A stretch of 48,443 nt of DNA from Williamsia sp. (GTDB lineage: Bacteria > Bacteroidota > Bacteroidia > Chitinophagales > Chitinophagaceae). A program made the translations under genes and the position numbers. The stretch is from the NCBI GenBank assembly GCA_015069695.1, contig JADCRZ010000046.1, positions 1 through 48,443 of the forward strand, written 5' to 3'. The notes beneath the pieces are model-generated. The model searched no databases and had not been told where the DNA came from. It worked only from the letters and a program-made list of their open reading frames with translations. This document shows, piece after piece, positions 26,340 through 35,500 of the stretch. How positions within the stretch are numbered: position 1 is the stretch's first letter; every line of letters starts with the position of its first letter.

Positions 26340-26687
26340 TTAGCTTGCTGAACTGATGTCTTTTTTACTGGCCAGGGTATTGACAGCACTGGCCAGTTCA
26401 TTCCAGGTTGTCTCGAGTTCACGGTAGAATTCTTCGCCTTGAGGTGTTAGCAGAAAGTATTTGCGGGGGGGACCGGAATTGCTTTCTACCCAGCGGTAGT
26501 TTAACATAGAGGCATTTTTGAGCCGTGTGAGCAGCGGGTAAAGGGTGCCTTCCAGGATATGGAGGTTGGCGGCTTTCATTTCTTCGACGATATCGCTTGG
26601 ATAAGCTTCTCCGCGCCGGATGATAGAAAGGATGCAGAATTCCAAGATTCCTTTGCGCATCTGGCTTTGCGTGTTTTCGATGTTCAT
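26340..26687 (-). CDS. PadR-family transcriptional repressor
   Basis: This is a 115-residue PadR-type winged-helix regulator of the short (PadR-s1/s2) class. The winged-helix core is visible as KGILEFCILSIIRRGEAYPSDIVEEM, then LHILEGTLYPLLTRLKNASML with the classic E-G-T-L-Y-P-L-L recognition helix. The wing is YRWVESNSGPPRKYFLLTPQGEEF, and a C-terminal dimerisation helix starts REL ETTWNEL. The Y-P-L-L-x-R-L and P-R-K-Y-F signatures are clear PadR hallmarks. It heads a two-gene operon with the double-PspC membrane protein. A palindrome overlapping the -33 element upstream is a likely operator, so self-repression is plausible (inference). The ligand is unknown. Confidence 0.93.
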   Translation of the reverse strand: MNIENTQSQMRKGILEFCILSIIRRGEAYPSDIVEEMKAANLHILEGTLYPLLTRLKNASMLNYRWVESNSGPPRKYFLLTPQGEEFYRELETTWNELASAVNTLASKKDISSAS

Positions 26688-26771
26688 AAATCGTTGTTTT
26701 CAGGCTGTTTTCTGTAAGCGGATTTAGGAGCTGGTAAAAGAAAACGGCCGATGGATAATCACTTGACAGAT

Positions 26772-26803
26772 CAAATATAGAGACAAACACAGTACTATGC
26801 AAA
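26772..26803 (-). promoter_or_regulatory. Promoter of the padR-pspC operon
   Basis: On the minus strand TTTG (26803-26800) and TATATTTG (26779-26772) are separated by 20 nt, an excellent match to the Bacteroidota -33/-7 consensus TTTG-N19-21-TAnnTTTG. Transcription should start near 26765, giving a leader of about 78 nt before ATG 26687. Confidence 0.75.
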
Positions 26804-26812
26804 ACAAAGTAC
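26792..26812. promoter_or_regulatory. Candidate PadR operator (GTACTATG-N5-CAAAGTAC)
   Basis: A 21-bp inverted repeat with 7 of 8 paired positions lies directly on the -33 element of the padR promoter (the central CAAAA is the -33 itself). Its half-sites end in GTAC. Binding of a dimeric PadR here would block RNA polymerase, which fits autorepression. Confidence 0.5.
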
Positions 26813-27126
26813 CATTTTTTTCAAGGTAACTAACATAGGATACTAACGGGTTTAGCCCGGAATGCAGGTTGAATAAGGCTTTCAGCCTATTTCTTGCACC
26901 CGGAAATATTTTTTTGAAAAGGACAAACGGAAAAATAAGCAGATGAGTGGAGGGGGCAGGAGCAGCTTCAGGCCAGCTCAGGACTGCTGAGCGGCAAAAG
27001 ACTTCAAAGGCTCGGATACCCTAACCGATCAGGAAGTGATCAGCGTAGAGGCAATCATCAAAGGTCCATAACCAGCCAGCTTCTCTGCACAAGAAAACAA
27101 TGGGGGTAACGTTGGTACAACTTTAC
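26813..27126. other. Non-coding gap between padR promoter and porP/sprF stop
   Basis: About 310 bases without a supported gene. I see no good intrinsic terminator for porP/sprF. There is a 4-bp CGGG/CCCG hairpin and a weak AGGCT/AGCCT one, and nothing stronger. A short frame (27 codons up to a TAA at about 27068) reads protein-like but has no start, so I do not call a gene. Confidence 0.4.
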
Positions 27127-28197
27127 TCAAAAGCGGGGACACAACAATTTATCCTTGGAAGAATTGTCGCGGTTTAAAAAACCGATGTAGGAAACAGATA
27201 GTTCAAATCCCCCGCGCCCCTGGCTGGCAGTTTTGAGCTGCGACACGTTTACATCGTAGCTTAACCCGATGGCCAGCGGTCTATAATCAATTTTCAAAAC
27301 AGGGATCAGCGCATCTTTCCAGCGCAAAAATGCGCCTGCATGCAGCATATAGGCCGGGTTTTCCGGCTCTCCGCCTACTCCAAACGAGTACAGGGCTCCG
27401 CCAATCGTTTCATTAAAGCCGCCTTGAACAGACTGGTCGGCCTGCAGCGTAAAAGAAGTATAATCATCGATGGCGAACTTTACGCCTCCTGAAAACACGT
27501 ATTTGGGATGCAGGGCAGCCGAGGAACGGTAAAAAGAATTGGCGGGCCGGTGCATGTGATGAAATCCCACACCTGCAAACAGGCTGTTTTTCTCATCTTC
27601 TCCAAAACTGGTATTGAAGCTGGCGCCAAAACCGGCATCCAGGTAGCTGTAGCTGGCATTCAAAAACGTTTCTCCATCGGCCAGTGATGGGTTAAATGCC
27701 GCCCCGTCAAACTGGTTGTTGGTGGTGATCTTTGAGCGGTCTATGCGCTTTTGAACCAGTCCGCCCATAAACCCTACAGCCAGGTACATGGGTTTTTCAT
27801 CGCTGAGTGATTTGTGGTAGTTGAATGCCGGCAGCAAGTGGGTAGTGGTCAATCCGGCTGTGCCAGCCTTGTCGAACAGGAGCTGCATGGCTGCGGTGAT
27901 AAAATCATTGCCTTTTCCTACAGGCATTTTGTATTCGCCGCTCAGCGAACCCGAGCGGTAGGCATTGGTAAAGCTGTTCCACTGGTCGCGGTAGATGCCT
28001 TGTACCCTCACGTCGCCGGTAAAGATGCCGGCGAGGGCGGGGTTGCGCAGCAGGGGTGCTTCAAAAAACTGTGAGAAATGCAGATCCTGGGAATAGCCGT
28101 TTACTGCAAAACAGATCAATCCCATGCACAATATCCGCTTCCATCCGTTTATCTTGCTTTTTCTCATATCAACCTTGTTTGAACTAGCGGCACTCAT
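27127..28197 (-). CDS. PorP/SprF-family type IX secretion membrane protein
   Basis: This outer-membrane beta-barrel protein of about 346-356 residues belongs to the PorP/SprF family. The signal peptide ends AVNGYSQDLHFSQFF, and the 'QDLHFSQF..APLLRNPALAGIF' entry is the hallmark of the family. The rest is amphipathic strands such as VRVQGIYRDQW, YLAVGFMGGLVQKR and YDVNVSQLKTA. In gliding Flavobacterium, SprF is needed to secrete SprB, whose C-terminus carries the type B sorting domain. Here the gene abuts two such PKD proteins, with its first ATG adjoining the stop of the upstream gene (0-base gap). The second ATG (28167, MRKSK) gives a more typical signal peptide and may be the true start. 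Together the three look like a secretion cassette. Confidence 0.93.
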   Translation of the reverse strand: MSAASSNKVDMRKSKINGWKRILCMGLICFAVNGYSQDLHFSQFFEAPLLRNPALAGIFTGDVRVQGIYRDQWNSFTNAYRSGSLSGEYKMPVGKGNDFITAAMQLLFDKAGTAGLTTTHLLPAFNYHKSLSDEKPMYLAVGFMGGLVQKRIDRSKITTNNQFDGAAFNPSLADGETFLNASYSYLDAGFGASFNTSFGEDEKNSLFAGVGFHHMHRPANSFYRSSAALHPKYVFSGGVKFAIDDYTSFTLQADQSVQGGFNETIGGALYSFGVGGEPENPAYMLHAGAFLRWKDALIPVLKIDYRPLAIGLSYDVNVSQLKTASQGRGGFELSVSYIGFLNRDNSSKDKLLCPRF

Positions 28198-31100
28198 TTA
28201 TCTTACCAGGGTTATATTTCCCTTGTAAGGGATGATGGTGCCGTTCCCGCAAATAAATTCCATGATGTACACATAAGCATCTGCCGGAGCAGGCTTGCCT
28301 TTGTACATGCCATCCCAGCCGTTTGCAGCACTGTTGGCGGCAAAATTACGCTTCTCAAAAACCATTTCACCCCAGCGGTTAAACACCCGCAGCGATTGAA
28401 TCAGGTGAATGCTGGTGCCTCTTGGATAGAATACATCATTGTTTCCATCCCCGTTTGGTGTAAACAGGTTGGGAACAAAGTAATTGTTTTCATTGCACGC
28501 TACGTTCACGGTAATCTCTCCTGAATTGGTGCATCCGTTGCTGTCTGTTACATTGACCTGGTACGTGGTTGTGCGTACGGGAGATGCGACCGGTACAGCA
28601 CAATTTGTACAAGACAGGTTGGTAGCAGGCGTCCAGTTGTATGTAGCTATATTGTTGCTGTAGGTAACAGGAAGCGGGATGCTGGCACCCAGCGGAACAT
28701 AGGGGTTGTCTGCCACAGTGACCACCGGCAACGGTGTAATCGTAACTGATTTGCTTGCCGTGCCTTTGCAACCCTGCGGGTTGGTAACTGTTAGCCCGAT
28801 GGTATATCTTCCTTCTTTATCATATTTTACCGTAGGACTGGCAGCGGTAGAAGTTGCTCCATTGCCAAAGTTCCAGTTCAGCACTACAGCCGTGTCGGTT
28901 GCGGAAAGCTGGGCTTTGAACGTAAGGGTTGAGTTGATGCACACGGAACTGTCGCTGATGATAGCAGGCGCCGGCGTCCCATACACGCGGATCGTATCCG
29001 TAATGCTCTTCGAACATCCATTCTGCGTGTTTACAGACAGGGAAACAACATACCTGCCCGGACTCATGAATGTATGAATCGGATCTTTATCTGAGGACGT
29101 GCTGCCATCGCCAAAGTCCCAGTTGTATGCCGTTACCGGATCGTTTCCGATCGTATAGTTGGTGAAGTAAACAGTTCCGGAATCACAGAATGCTTTCTTG
29201 TCGGGAGAGAATAAGGGGTCGGCGCCGATCACCTTGATCACATCCTGGCCGCCGACTCCGGCCAAACATCCCGCATTGTCTGTTAAGACCATGTAAGGCG
29301 AGTAAAAATTCGCCGTGCTGTAAAAATGCTGGAAGCTGGTCTTTTTTGTTGTATCGGCAGTTCCATCTCCAAAATAGAACGTGTAATTGATGCCAGTAGG
29401 GGGCTGAATGGTGAAGTCGACAAGCAATGAGTTACAATTACTCAACGGACTGTATTTGATGGAGGTAGCATATGGGTCGGAAAGAGTAATAACATGCTGA
29501 CTTGAATCTATGCATCCGCCAAAGCCGACTGCATAAAGCTTGGCTATGTATGTACCATAAGCGCCATAAAAATGGGTTGGGCTGTCGAGTGAAGAAGTAG
29601 AGCTGTCACCAAAATCCCAGGTAAACGATTCATAGTTCTTCGACTGGTTGTAAAACTTGGTTGCCAGCGGCGGACAAATAGAGGTTGAATCTTTGATGGA
29701 AGACAGGGAGGTAGGCACCTTCACCTGGATGTACCTCAATTTGGTAAGCGAGTCGGTACATCCGGTTGAGTCCTGCACGCTAAGCGATACCGAGTACGCA
29801 GTGTCTTTGCGGGGATAGGCATGTGTCGGGTTCTGCAGTGTGGAAGTCGTGCCATCGCCAAAGCTCCATGTGTACTGGAAAGGCTTCAATCCGCTGGTTG
29901 AATCTGTAAACTGAAGGGTGCTGCCCGGGCAGGAAACTGTTTTATCTGCTTTGAAGTTTACAACAGGTACAGTAATCCTGACCATGTTGTTGACCGTGTA
30001 TGTATCGCTGCAACCTCCTTTATCCTGGATCGTGAGTGCTACCGTATAGCTGCCGGTATCCTTATATAAATGAGTGAAAGGCGGTGCTGTAAAGGATTGC
30101 GTGGTGCCATCGCCAAAGTTAAAGGTCCATTTTACAATATCCGCTTTCGGTGTAGAAGCGTCATTGAAGGTAACGGTGGTGTTTCTGCACCCTACTGAAT
30201 TTGTGGCTGTAAAGTTGGCCGTAGGGCCTATCACAGTAACCAGTTTGCTGACCGTATCTTTGCAACCGCTTTTATCACGGATGGCCAGCGTGAACCTGAA
30301 TGTTCCATTGGTATCCAGGGTATAAAAGCGGTCGGGGTAACCACCAAAGAAGGGGCCGTTGTCCTGTTTCCACTCATATAGTTCGATGTTATCATACACA
30401 TAAGCAGTACACAGCAGCCGGATGGTGGTGTGCTTGCAGACGGTATCTTTTGGCGTGATGGAAAAGTCGGCGCTGGTAAAATTGAGCGAAACGGTTTGTG
30501 TAAGGGTATTGGTACAACCGCCGTTGGTAACCGTAAGCTTCACTGTATAATTGCCGAAAGAAGGATAGGTAAATGCCGGATCTTTCTGCGTGGAAGTAGA
30601 ATTGGCCGCATCGCCAAACTGCCACAGGTAAGAAACCGGACTGTTCGGGTCTATGCTGGACTGGTTGGTAAATGAGACCGTCAATTGCGTTGTACAATCG
30701 GTTTTATACGAGAAGGCGGCAATAGGCGGAAGTACGGTGATGTACTGGGGTTTCTTGATGGTACTTGGACAGCCATTGTTGGTAGTCGTCAGCGTAACAT
30801 CATAGGTTCCATCTTTTTTGTAAGAGTGGGTGGCGTCTGTGACCGCAGAAGTCGTGCCATCGCCAAAGTCCCAGGTAGCGGTTCCGATGGGGCTCGACAG
30901 GTTCTTGAAGGTAATAACGGAATCCACACAAGATTGTACCCTGTTGGCTGTAAAATCAACGGTTGCTTTTGTGCCAGTTACGACTGCATTGGCAAGCGTA
31001 ACAGAATCTGTGCAACCACCCTGGGTCGTGATCTTCAGCTTCACCGTGTAATTGCCGGGGTTGTTGTAGGTATAAGTAGGGCTATAAGTTGTGCTGGTAG

Positions 31101-32574
31101 CTCCGCCTTCTCCAAAATCCCACAAAACAGAAGCGAGTCCATCAACTGCATTGGTAGCAGGGTAAGGATTGAATACAAAGGGAACACACCCTCCTGCCGG
31201 GGCCGTTCCGATGCTTACCGTAGGCTTGATGATCTTTACAAAGCTTGTTTTGCTAACTGTATTCTGGCACCCGCTTGCAGTGGTGATTGTCAAGGTAACT
31301 GTGTACTCGCCCGCAGTTGTGTAATTGTGGGAAGGGTTCTGCTGTGTAGAAGTGGCACTGCCATCACCAAAATTCCAAAGCCATTGAACCGCACCGGCGG
31401 ACTGATCGCGGAAACCGACTGACAGCGGAGCTTTACAGGCCACTGTAGTGCCCGACGAGTTAAAATCAGCAGCCGGCGGTGCCGGTATTCGGATGGTCCG
31501 TGTTACTGAGTCGACGCAACTTGAATAGGTGTTTACGAGCTTTACCTGGTAAGTACCGGGAGCCGTATATGATTTTGTAGGATTGGTTTGCTGCGATCCT
31601 GTTCCGTCGCCGAAATTCCAGGCTGAAGATACCGGGATAGGTGCAGAGGTGTTGCGGAAAACGACCGGACTGTTGATACAGGCACTATCGGCACTGGTAA
31701 AGCTGGTGTTGGTAGTACCAATGACAATAGATCTTTGTACGCTGTCGGTACAACCCAAATCACTCTTTGCGCTCAGCTTTACTGTATACGTTCCGGGGGA
31801 ACTATAAGTCGTATTTGCATTGAAGGTGGTAGCTGTACCGCCATTGCCAAAACTCCAGTTGTAAGTAAGGGTTCCGGGACCGCTTGTCTGGTTGCTGAAG
31901 GAGGCGTTAAAAGGTGGTTGGCATACCCTGGTCACGGTATCTTTGAAAGCGGCTTTCACGCCTTCCAATACCCTTATGTACCTGGCTTTGGTATTGATGT
32001 TTACGCAACCCGTGCTGCTTGTTACTTTCAGGGTTACTGTATAGAATCCGGTTGCTGTATAGCTTTTCGAGGGGTTCTGAAGCACAGAACTGGTGCCATC
32101 ACCAAAATCCCATTCCCATTTTGTAAGTGTGCCTGATACAGGTTTGGATAGATCCTTAAACTGAATCGTTACGGGAAGGCAGGCGCTGGTAAAATCTGAT
32201 GTAAAATCAGCCTGTGGCGCCGGATCAACCGTGATGTACCCGGTTTTGGTAACCCCGTTGGTTCCATCTGCATTGCGTACCACCAACGATACGGTATAGG
32301 TACCAGGATTGAAATAAACGGTGCTGGGATTTTGCTGGTTGGATAACTGTCCATTGCCAAAGTCCCAGTTCCAGAACTTGGGATTGCCTGTTGACACATC
32401 CTTGAAACTGACTGATAAAGCAGCACACCCTTGTGTGGTGTTAGCGGAAAAGTTTGCAACCGGAGCCTGAGACTGAACTGCCAAACTAAACAGCAAACAA
32501 CTGACTAAAAATAAATATCGCGACAATACCTTAAATTTTTGGGTCACCAAATTTTTCACCGGAGAATAGTCCAT
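28198..32574 (-). CDS. Giant PKD-repeat surface protein with gliding-type (type B) T9SS C-terminus, copy 1
   Basis: This 1458-residue exported adhesin-like protein has a signal peptide ending SLAVQSQAP (about 37). About 15 PKD-type domains of roughly 85-90 residues follow, recognised by the W-x-F-G-D/N-G strand and a Y-x-x-x-G-x-Y-x-V-x-L strand near each end. The ninth (EWKQDNGPFFGGYPDRF) is degenerate. One extra Ig-like unit (Y-x-W-x-P, then LSCTNCAVPVASP) precedes the C-terminal sorting domain of about 98 residues, starting NYFVPNLFTPNGDGNNDVFYPRG-like (N-G-D-G-x-N-D-x-F). It continues through VFNRWGEMVFE and YVYIMEFICGNGT to the end. This is the CHU_C/gliding-associated signal used by type IX secretion. 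It lies 6 bases after its paralogue and directly before PorP/SprF. Confidence 0.93.
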   Translation of the reverse strand: MDYSPVKNLVTQKFKVLSRYLFLVSCLLFSLAVQSQAPVANFSANTTQGCAALSVSFKDVSTGNPKFWNWDFGNGQLSNQQNPSTVYFNPGTYTVSLVVRNADGTNGVTKTGYITVDPAPQADFTSDFTSACLPVTIQFKDLSKPVSGTLTKWEWDFGDGTSSVLQNPSKSYTATGFYTVTLKVTSSTGCVNINTKARYIRVLEGVKAAFKDTVTRVCQPPFNASFSNQTSGPGTLTYNWSFGNGGTATTFNANTTYSSPGTYTVKLSAKSDLGCTDSVQRSIVIGTTNTSFTSADSACINSPVVFRNTSAPIPVSSAWNFGDGTGSQQTNPTKSYTAPGTYQVKLVNTYSSCVDSVTRTIRIPAPPAADFNSSGTTVACKAPLSVGFRDQSAGAVQWLWNFGDGSATSTQQNPSHNYTTAGEYTVTLTITTASGCQNTVSKTSFVKIIKPTVSIGTAPAGGCVPFVFNPYPATNAVDGLASVLWDFGEGGATSTTYSPTYTYNNPGNYTVKLKITTQGGCTDSVTLANAVVTGTKATVDFTANRVQSCVDSVITFKNLSSPIGTATWDFGDGTTSAVTDATHSYKKDGTYDVTLTTTNNGCPSTIKKPQYITVLPPIAAFSYKTDCTTQLTVSFTNQSSIDPNSPVSYLWQFGDAANSTSTQKDPAFTYPSFGNYTVKLTVTNGGCTNTLTQTVSLNFTSADFSITPKDTVCKHTTIRLLCTAYVYDNIELYEWKQDNGPFFGGYPDRFYTLDTNGTFRFTLAIRDKSGCKDTVSKLVTVIGPTANFTATNSVGCRNTTVTFNDASTPKADIVKWTFNFGDGTTQSFTAPPFTHLYKDTGSYTVALTIQDKGGCSDTYTVNNMVRITVPVVNFKADKTVSCPGSTLQFTDSTSGLKPFQYTWSFGDGTTSTLQNPTHAYPRKDTAYSVSLSVQDSTGCTDSLTKLRYIQVKVPTSLSSIKDSTSICPPLATKFYNQSKNYESFTWDFGDSSTSSLDSPTHFYGAYGTYIAKLYAVGFGGCIDSSQHVITLSDPYATSIKYSPLSNCNSLLVDFTIQPPTGINYTFYFGDGTADTTKKTSFQHFYSTANFYSPYMVLTDNAGCLAGVGGQDVIKVIGADPLFSPDKKAFCDSGTVYFTNYTIGNDPVTAYNWDFGDGSTSSDKDPIHTFMSPGRYVVSLSVNTQNGCSKSITDTIRVYGTPAPAIISDSSVCINSTLTFKAQLSATDTAVVLNWNFGNGATSTAASPTVKYDKEGRYTIGLTVTNPQGCKGTASKSVTITPLPVVTVADNPYVPLGASIPLPVTYSNNIATYNWTPATNLSCTNCAVPVASPVRTTTYQVNVTDSNGCTNSGEITVNVACNENNYFVPNLFTPNGDGNNDVFYPRGTSIHLIQSLRVFNRWGEMVFEKRNFAANSAANGWDGMYKGKPAPADAYVYIMEFICGNGTIIPYKGNITLVR

Positions 32575-32580
32575 CCGGTT

Positions 32581-35500
32581 TTACCTGATCAATGCCACAT
32601 TGCCCTTGTAGGTAACAACCGTACTATTCTCACATACAACTTCAATGATATACACATATACATCCTGCCCTGCATCTTTGTCTTTATACCTGCCGTTCCA
32701 TCCTGCGCTCGGACTGCCATCGTTTGCCTGAAAATTATACTTTTCATACACCTGTTCACCCCAGCGGTTAAATATCTTAAAACTTCTGATACCGAATATG
32801 CCTCTTCCCCTTGGATAAAATACGTCATTAACGCCGTCTCCGTTGGGTGAAAAGGTATTGGGCATGTACAGATTCCCTTCTTTACATACTACAAAGAGCG
32901 TTACTTCATCTTTTGCCAAACAACCGCCTTGATTGTAGACGCTGATTGAGTAAGTGGTGGTTTGCTTAGGTGCAGCTACCGGTTCCGGGCAATCAAGACA
33001 GTTCAATCCTGTGAGAGGTTGCCACCTGATACCAGTTACGTCTACAGAGAGTTTTGGCGTAAGGGTAACGGAGCTTCCTGCAAGGATGGTTTTGTCTTCA
33101 CCGGCATTCACCGTCGGATATGGATAGACTGCCAGCGGCACATGCGCTGTATCGGCAAAGCATCCTTTTGAATCTGTTCCCACAACCGTATAATCTGTTG
33201 TTTGCGAAGGACTTGCCTTGGGTCTTGCCGATGCCGGATTGTCTAATCCGGTTGCTGGCGTCCACCGGTACAACTCTGCTCCGCTGGCCGATAAGGTCAG
33301 TGAACTGCCTGCACACAAGGTGTCTGCCGGGCTGACCCGCAACTTAAACGGTTGCTTTACCTCAATTATTACTGAATCTTCCGCTTTGCAGCCAAAAATA
33401 GTTTGTCCCTGCAGTTTGTATACGGTAGTGGAATCGGGTGTGGTTACCGGTGCCGCACAAGTTGTACACGAAAGCTGCGCAGGGGAACTCCACAGGTAGG
33501 TATCTGCATTGGCGCCCTGGAGCTGGTAGGTAGCCCCTTTGCAGATGGTAGCGTCTTTTCCGGCATCTACCAGCGGAACAGGATGGATAACAACCCTTTT
33601 TACCGATGTATCCGCGCATCCCGCCCCATTGGTGGCAATGGCCGAAATCGTATAGCTATCAGCACGGGTATAAGTAGCTGGTAGCGGACTTTGCAGGTTG
33701 CTCTGCTGCCCGTTGCCAAAATTCCAGCGCCACTGCAACGCAGCCGTATCCTGCCTTGCCACAACACCCGTGAACCGGATAGTCGCCGGCGCACAAAGGG
33801 CCGAATCACCCTGTATGTCTATTACAGGGCTCCGCACAACCGCCAGCGCTGTAGCTTTGGCGATGGTATCTGTGCAGCCAAACCGGGTGGTAACGGCCAG
33901 ACTCACCGGGTATCGGCCTTCCCTTCTGTAAAAGTGAACCGGATTGGGCTGGGTAGAAAAACTTCCGTCACCCAGGTTCCATAAATACGTGCTGATGGTG
34001 TCGTTGGAAACCGACGCATTGCGGAACTGGACCTGGCCAGAATCGCAGACAGTCAACTGGCTGGCGGTGAAATTGGCGGTTACACCCAGCACGTGAATGG
34101 TGTCTTTCCCTACCACAGGAACTTTGCACCCTTGCGGGTCTATCAAAATGATCTTTGGTATGTAGCTTCCGGGTATGGTATAGGTGTGCGAAGTCGAGGA
34201 GTCGAGGGAAGATTCGGTAGAACCATCATTGAAATCCCAGAGAAAGGATACTTTGTCTTTTGTACTGGCCCTGAATTGCATGCTCACTGGCGTACAGCCT
34301 GTTGTTTTAAGATAGGTAAAATCTCCCTGCGGGCCCCGAACCACCATTGTTTTGGTAGTTGAATCCATACACCCTCCTGCGCTGGTGATCACCAACTTAG
34401 CAATAAAAGTGCCGGAACTGTTGTAAAAATGCGTCGGGTTATCCACCGCGCTCCTGGTTCCATCTCCAAAATTCCAGCTGTAACCAACAAAGTTCTGCGA
34501 TGTATTTTTGAAGGTGGTCACCAGCGGCGGACAGGTAGCCACGGAATCGTTCACGGTAAACGCCGCTCTTGGGTTCCGGATCCTGATATACTGGGGCCGG
34601 CTGGTTGAATCCAAACATCCGTACTGGTCCTTTACCACCAGCTTAATGGAATAACTGCCTTCATCCGGGTAGCTGTGCACCGGCTGAGAAAGGATGGAGG
34701 GAGAGGCATTGTCACCAAAATCCCATACACTGCTCAGCCCTGTTCCAACCGACTGGTTGATAAAGCGGATAGGTTTGTTGTAGCAGGAAAGGGAATCGGG
34801 TGAAGTAAAAGCAGCGGTTGGCCTGGAAATAAGCACCGAGCCGGTTTTGGCAATGCTGTCCGTGCAACCGTTCTGATCGGTTACGGCAAGCTGTACCGGG
34901 AAGTTGCCCGCTGCAGCATAGGTATGCTGGAAAGGCGCTGCGGTCAGCACCTCGCCGCTTCCATCCCCCCATTTCCATCTCCATTCCCTGATGGCACCGT
35001 TTTCATCAGGCACGGAGAGATCGGTAAAGACGATTGTTGAGTTGAGGCAGCCGGTTTTGACCGGTGCGTTGAAATTGGCTGTAGGGCCGGTTATGCGGAT
35101 GTACTGCTGTTTTGTCAATGTATCTGTACAGCCGTTGATGTCGCGGATAAATAGCTGTACGCTGAATTTTCCATTGCTGGTATAGCGGTGCGAAACCGGC
35201 GTAGTGCCGCCAGCGTAAAACCCATCCCCAAAAAGCCAGATCTGCTGGCTTATATTGGCCTGATCCATGTTGCGGGTTTGAAAAACAACATTGGCGCCTT
35301 TGCAGGCTATCGTATCGGTTGCCGTGAAATCAGCCTTTTCCGCCACGATCTGCACCTGCCTGTTGGCGGTATTCTCACAGGAATCATTTCTGACCGTGAG
35401 CTTTACTACATAAGAGCCTGATTTTGCATACGTATGCAGGGGATTTTGCTCGGTAGAACTAGTGCCATCCCCAAAATCCCATGTCCACCCGGTAGCGCCA

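Noticed and set aside
26990-27068. Short protein-like stretch (27 codons ending in TAA) in the gap next to porP/sprF
   Set aside because: It has no start codon after the preceding stop and is too short to support. It may be a gene relic but cannot be shown.
30685-31422. A 245-codon plus-strand frame inside the PKD giant
   Set aside because: Repeated PKD codons on the minus strand create long antisense frames. The PKD pattern is unmistakable in the minus frame.
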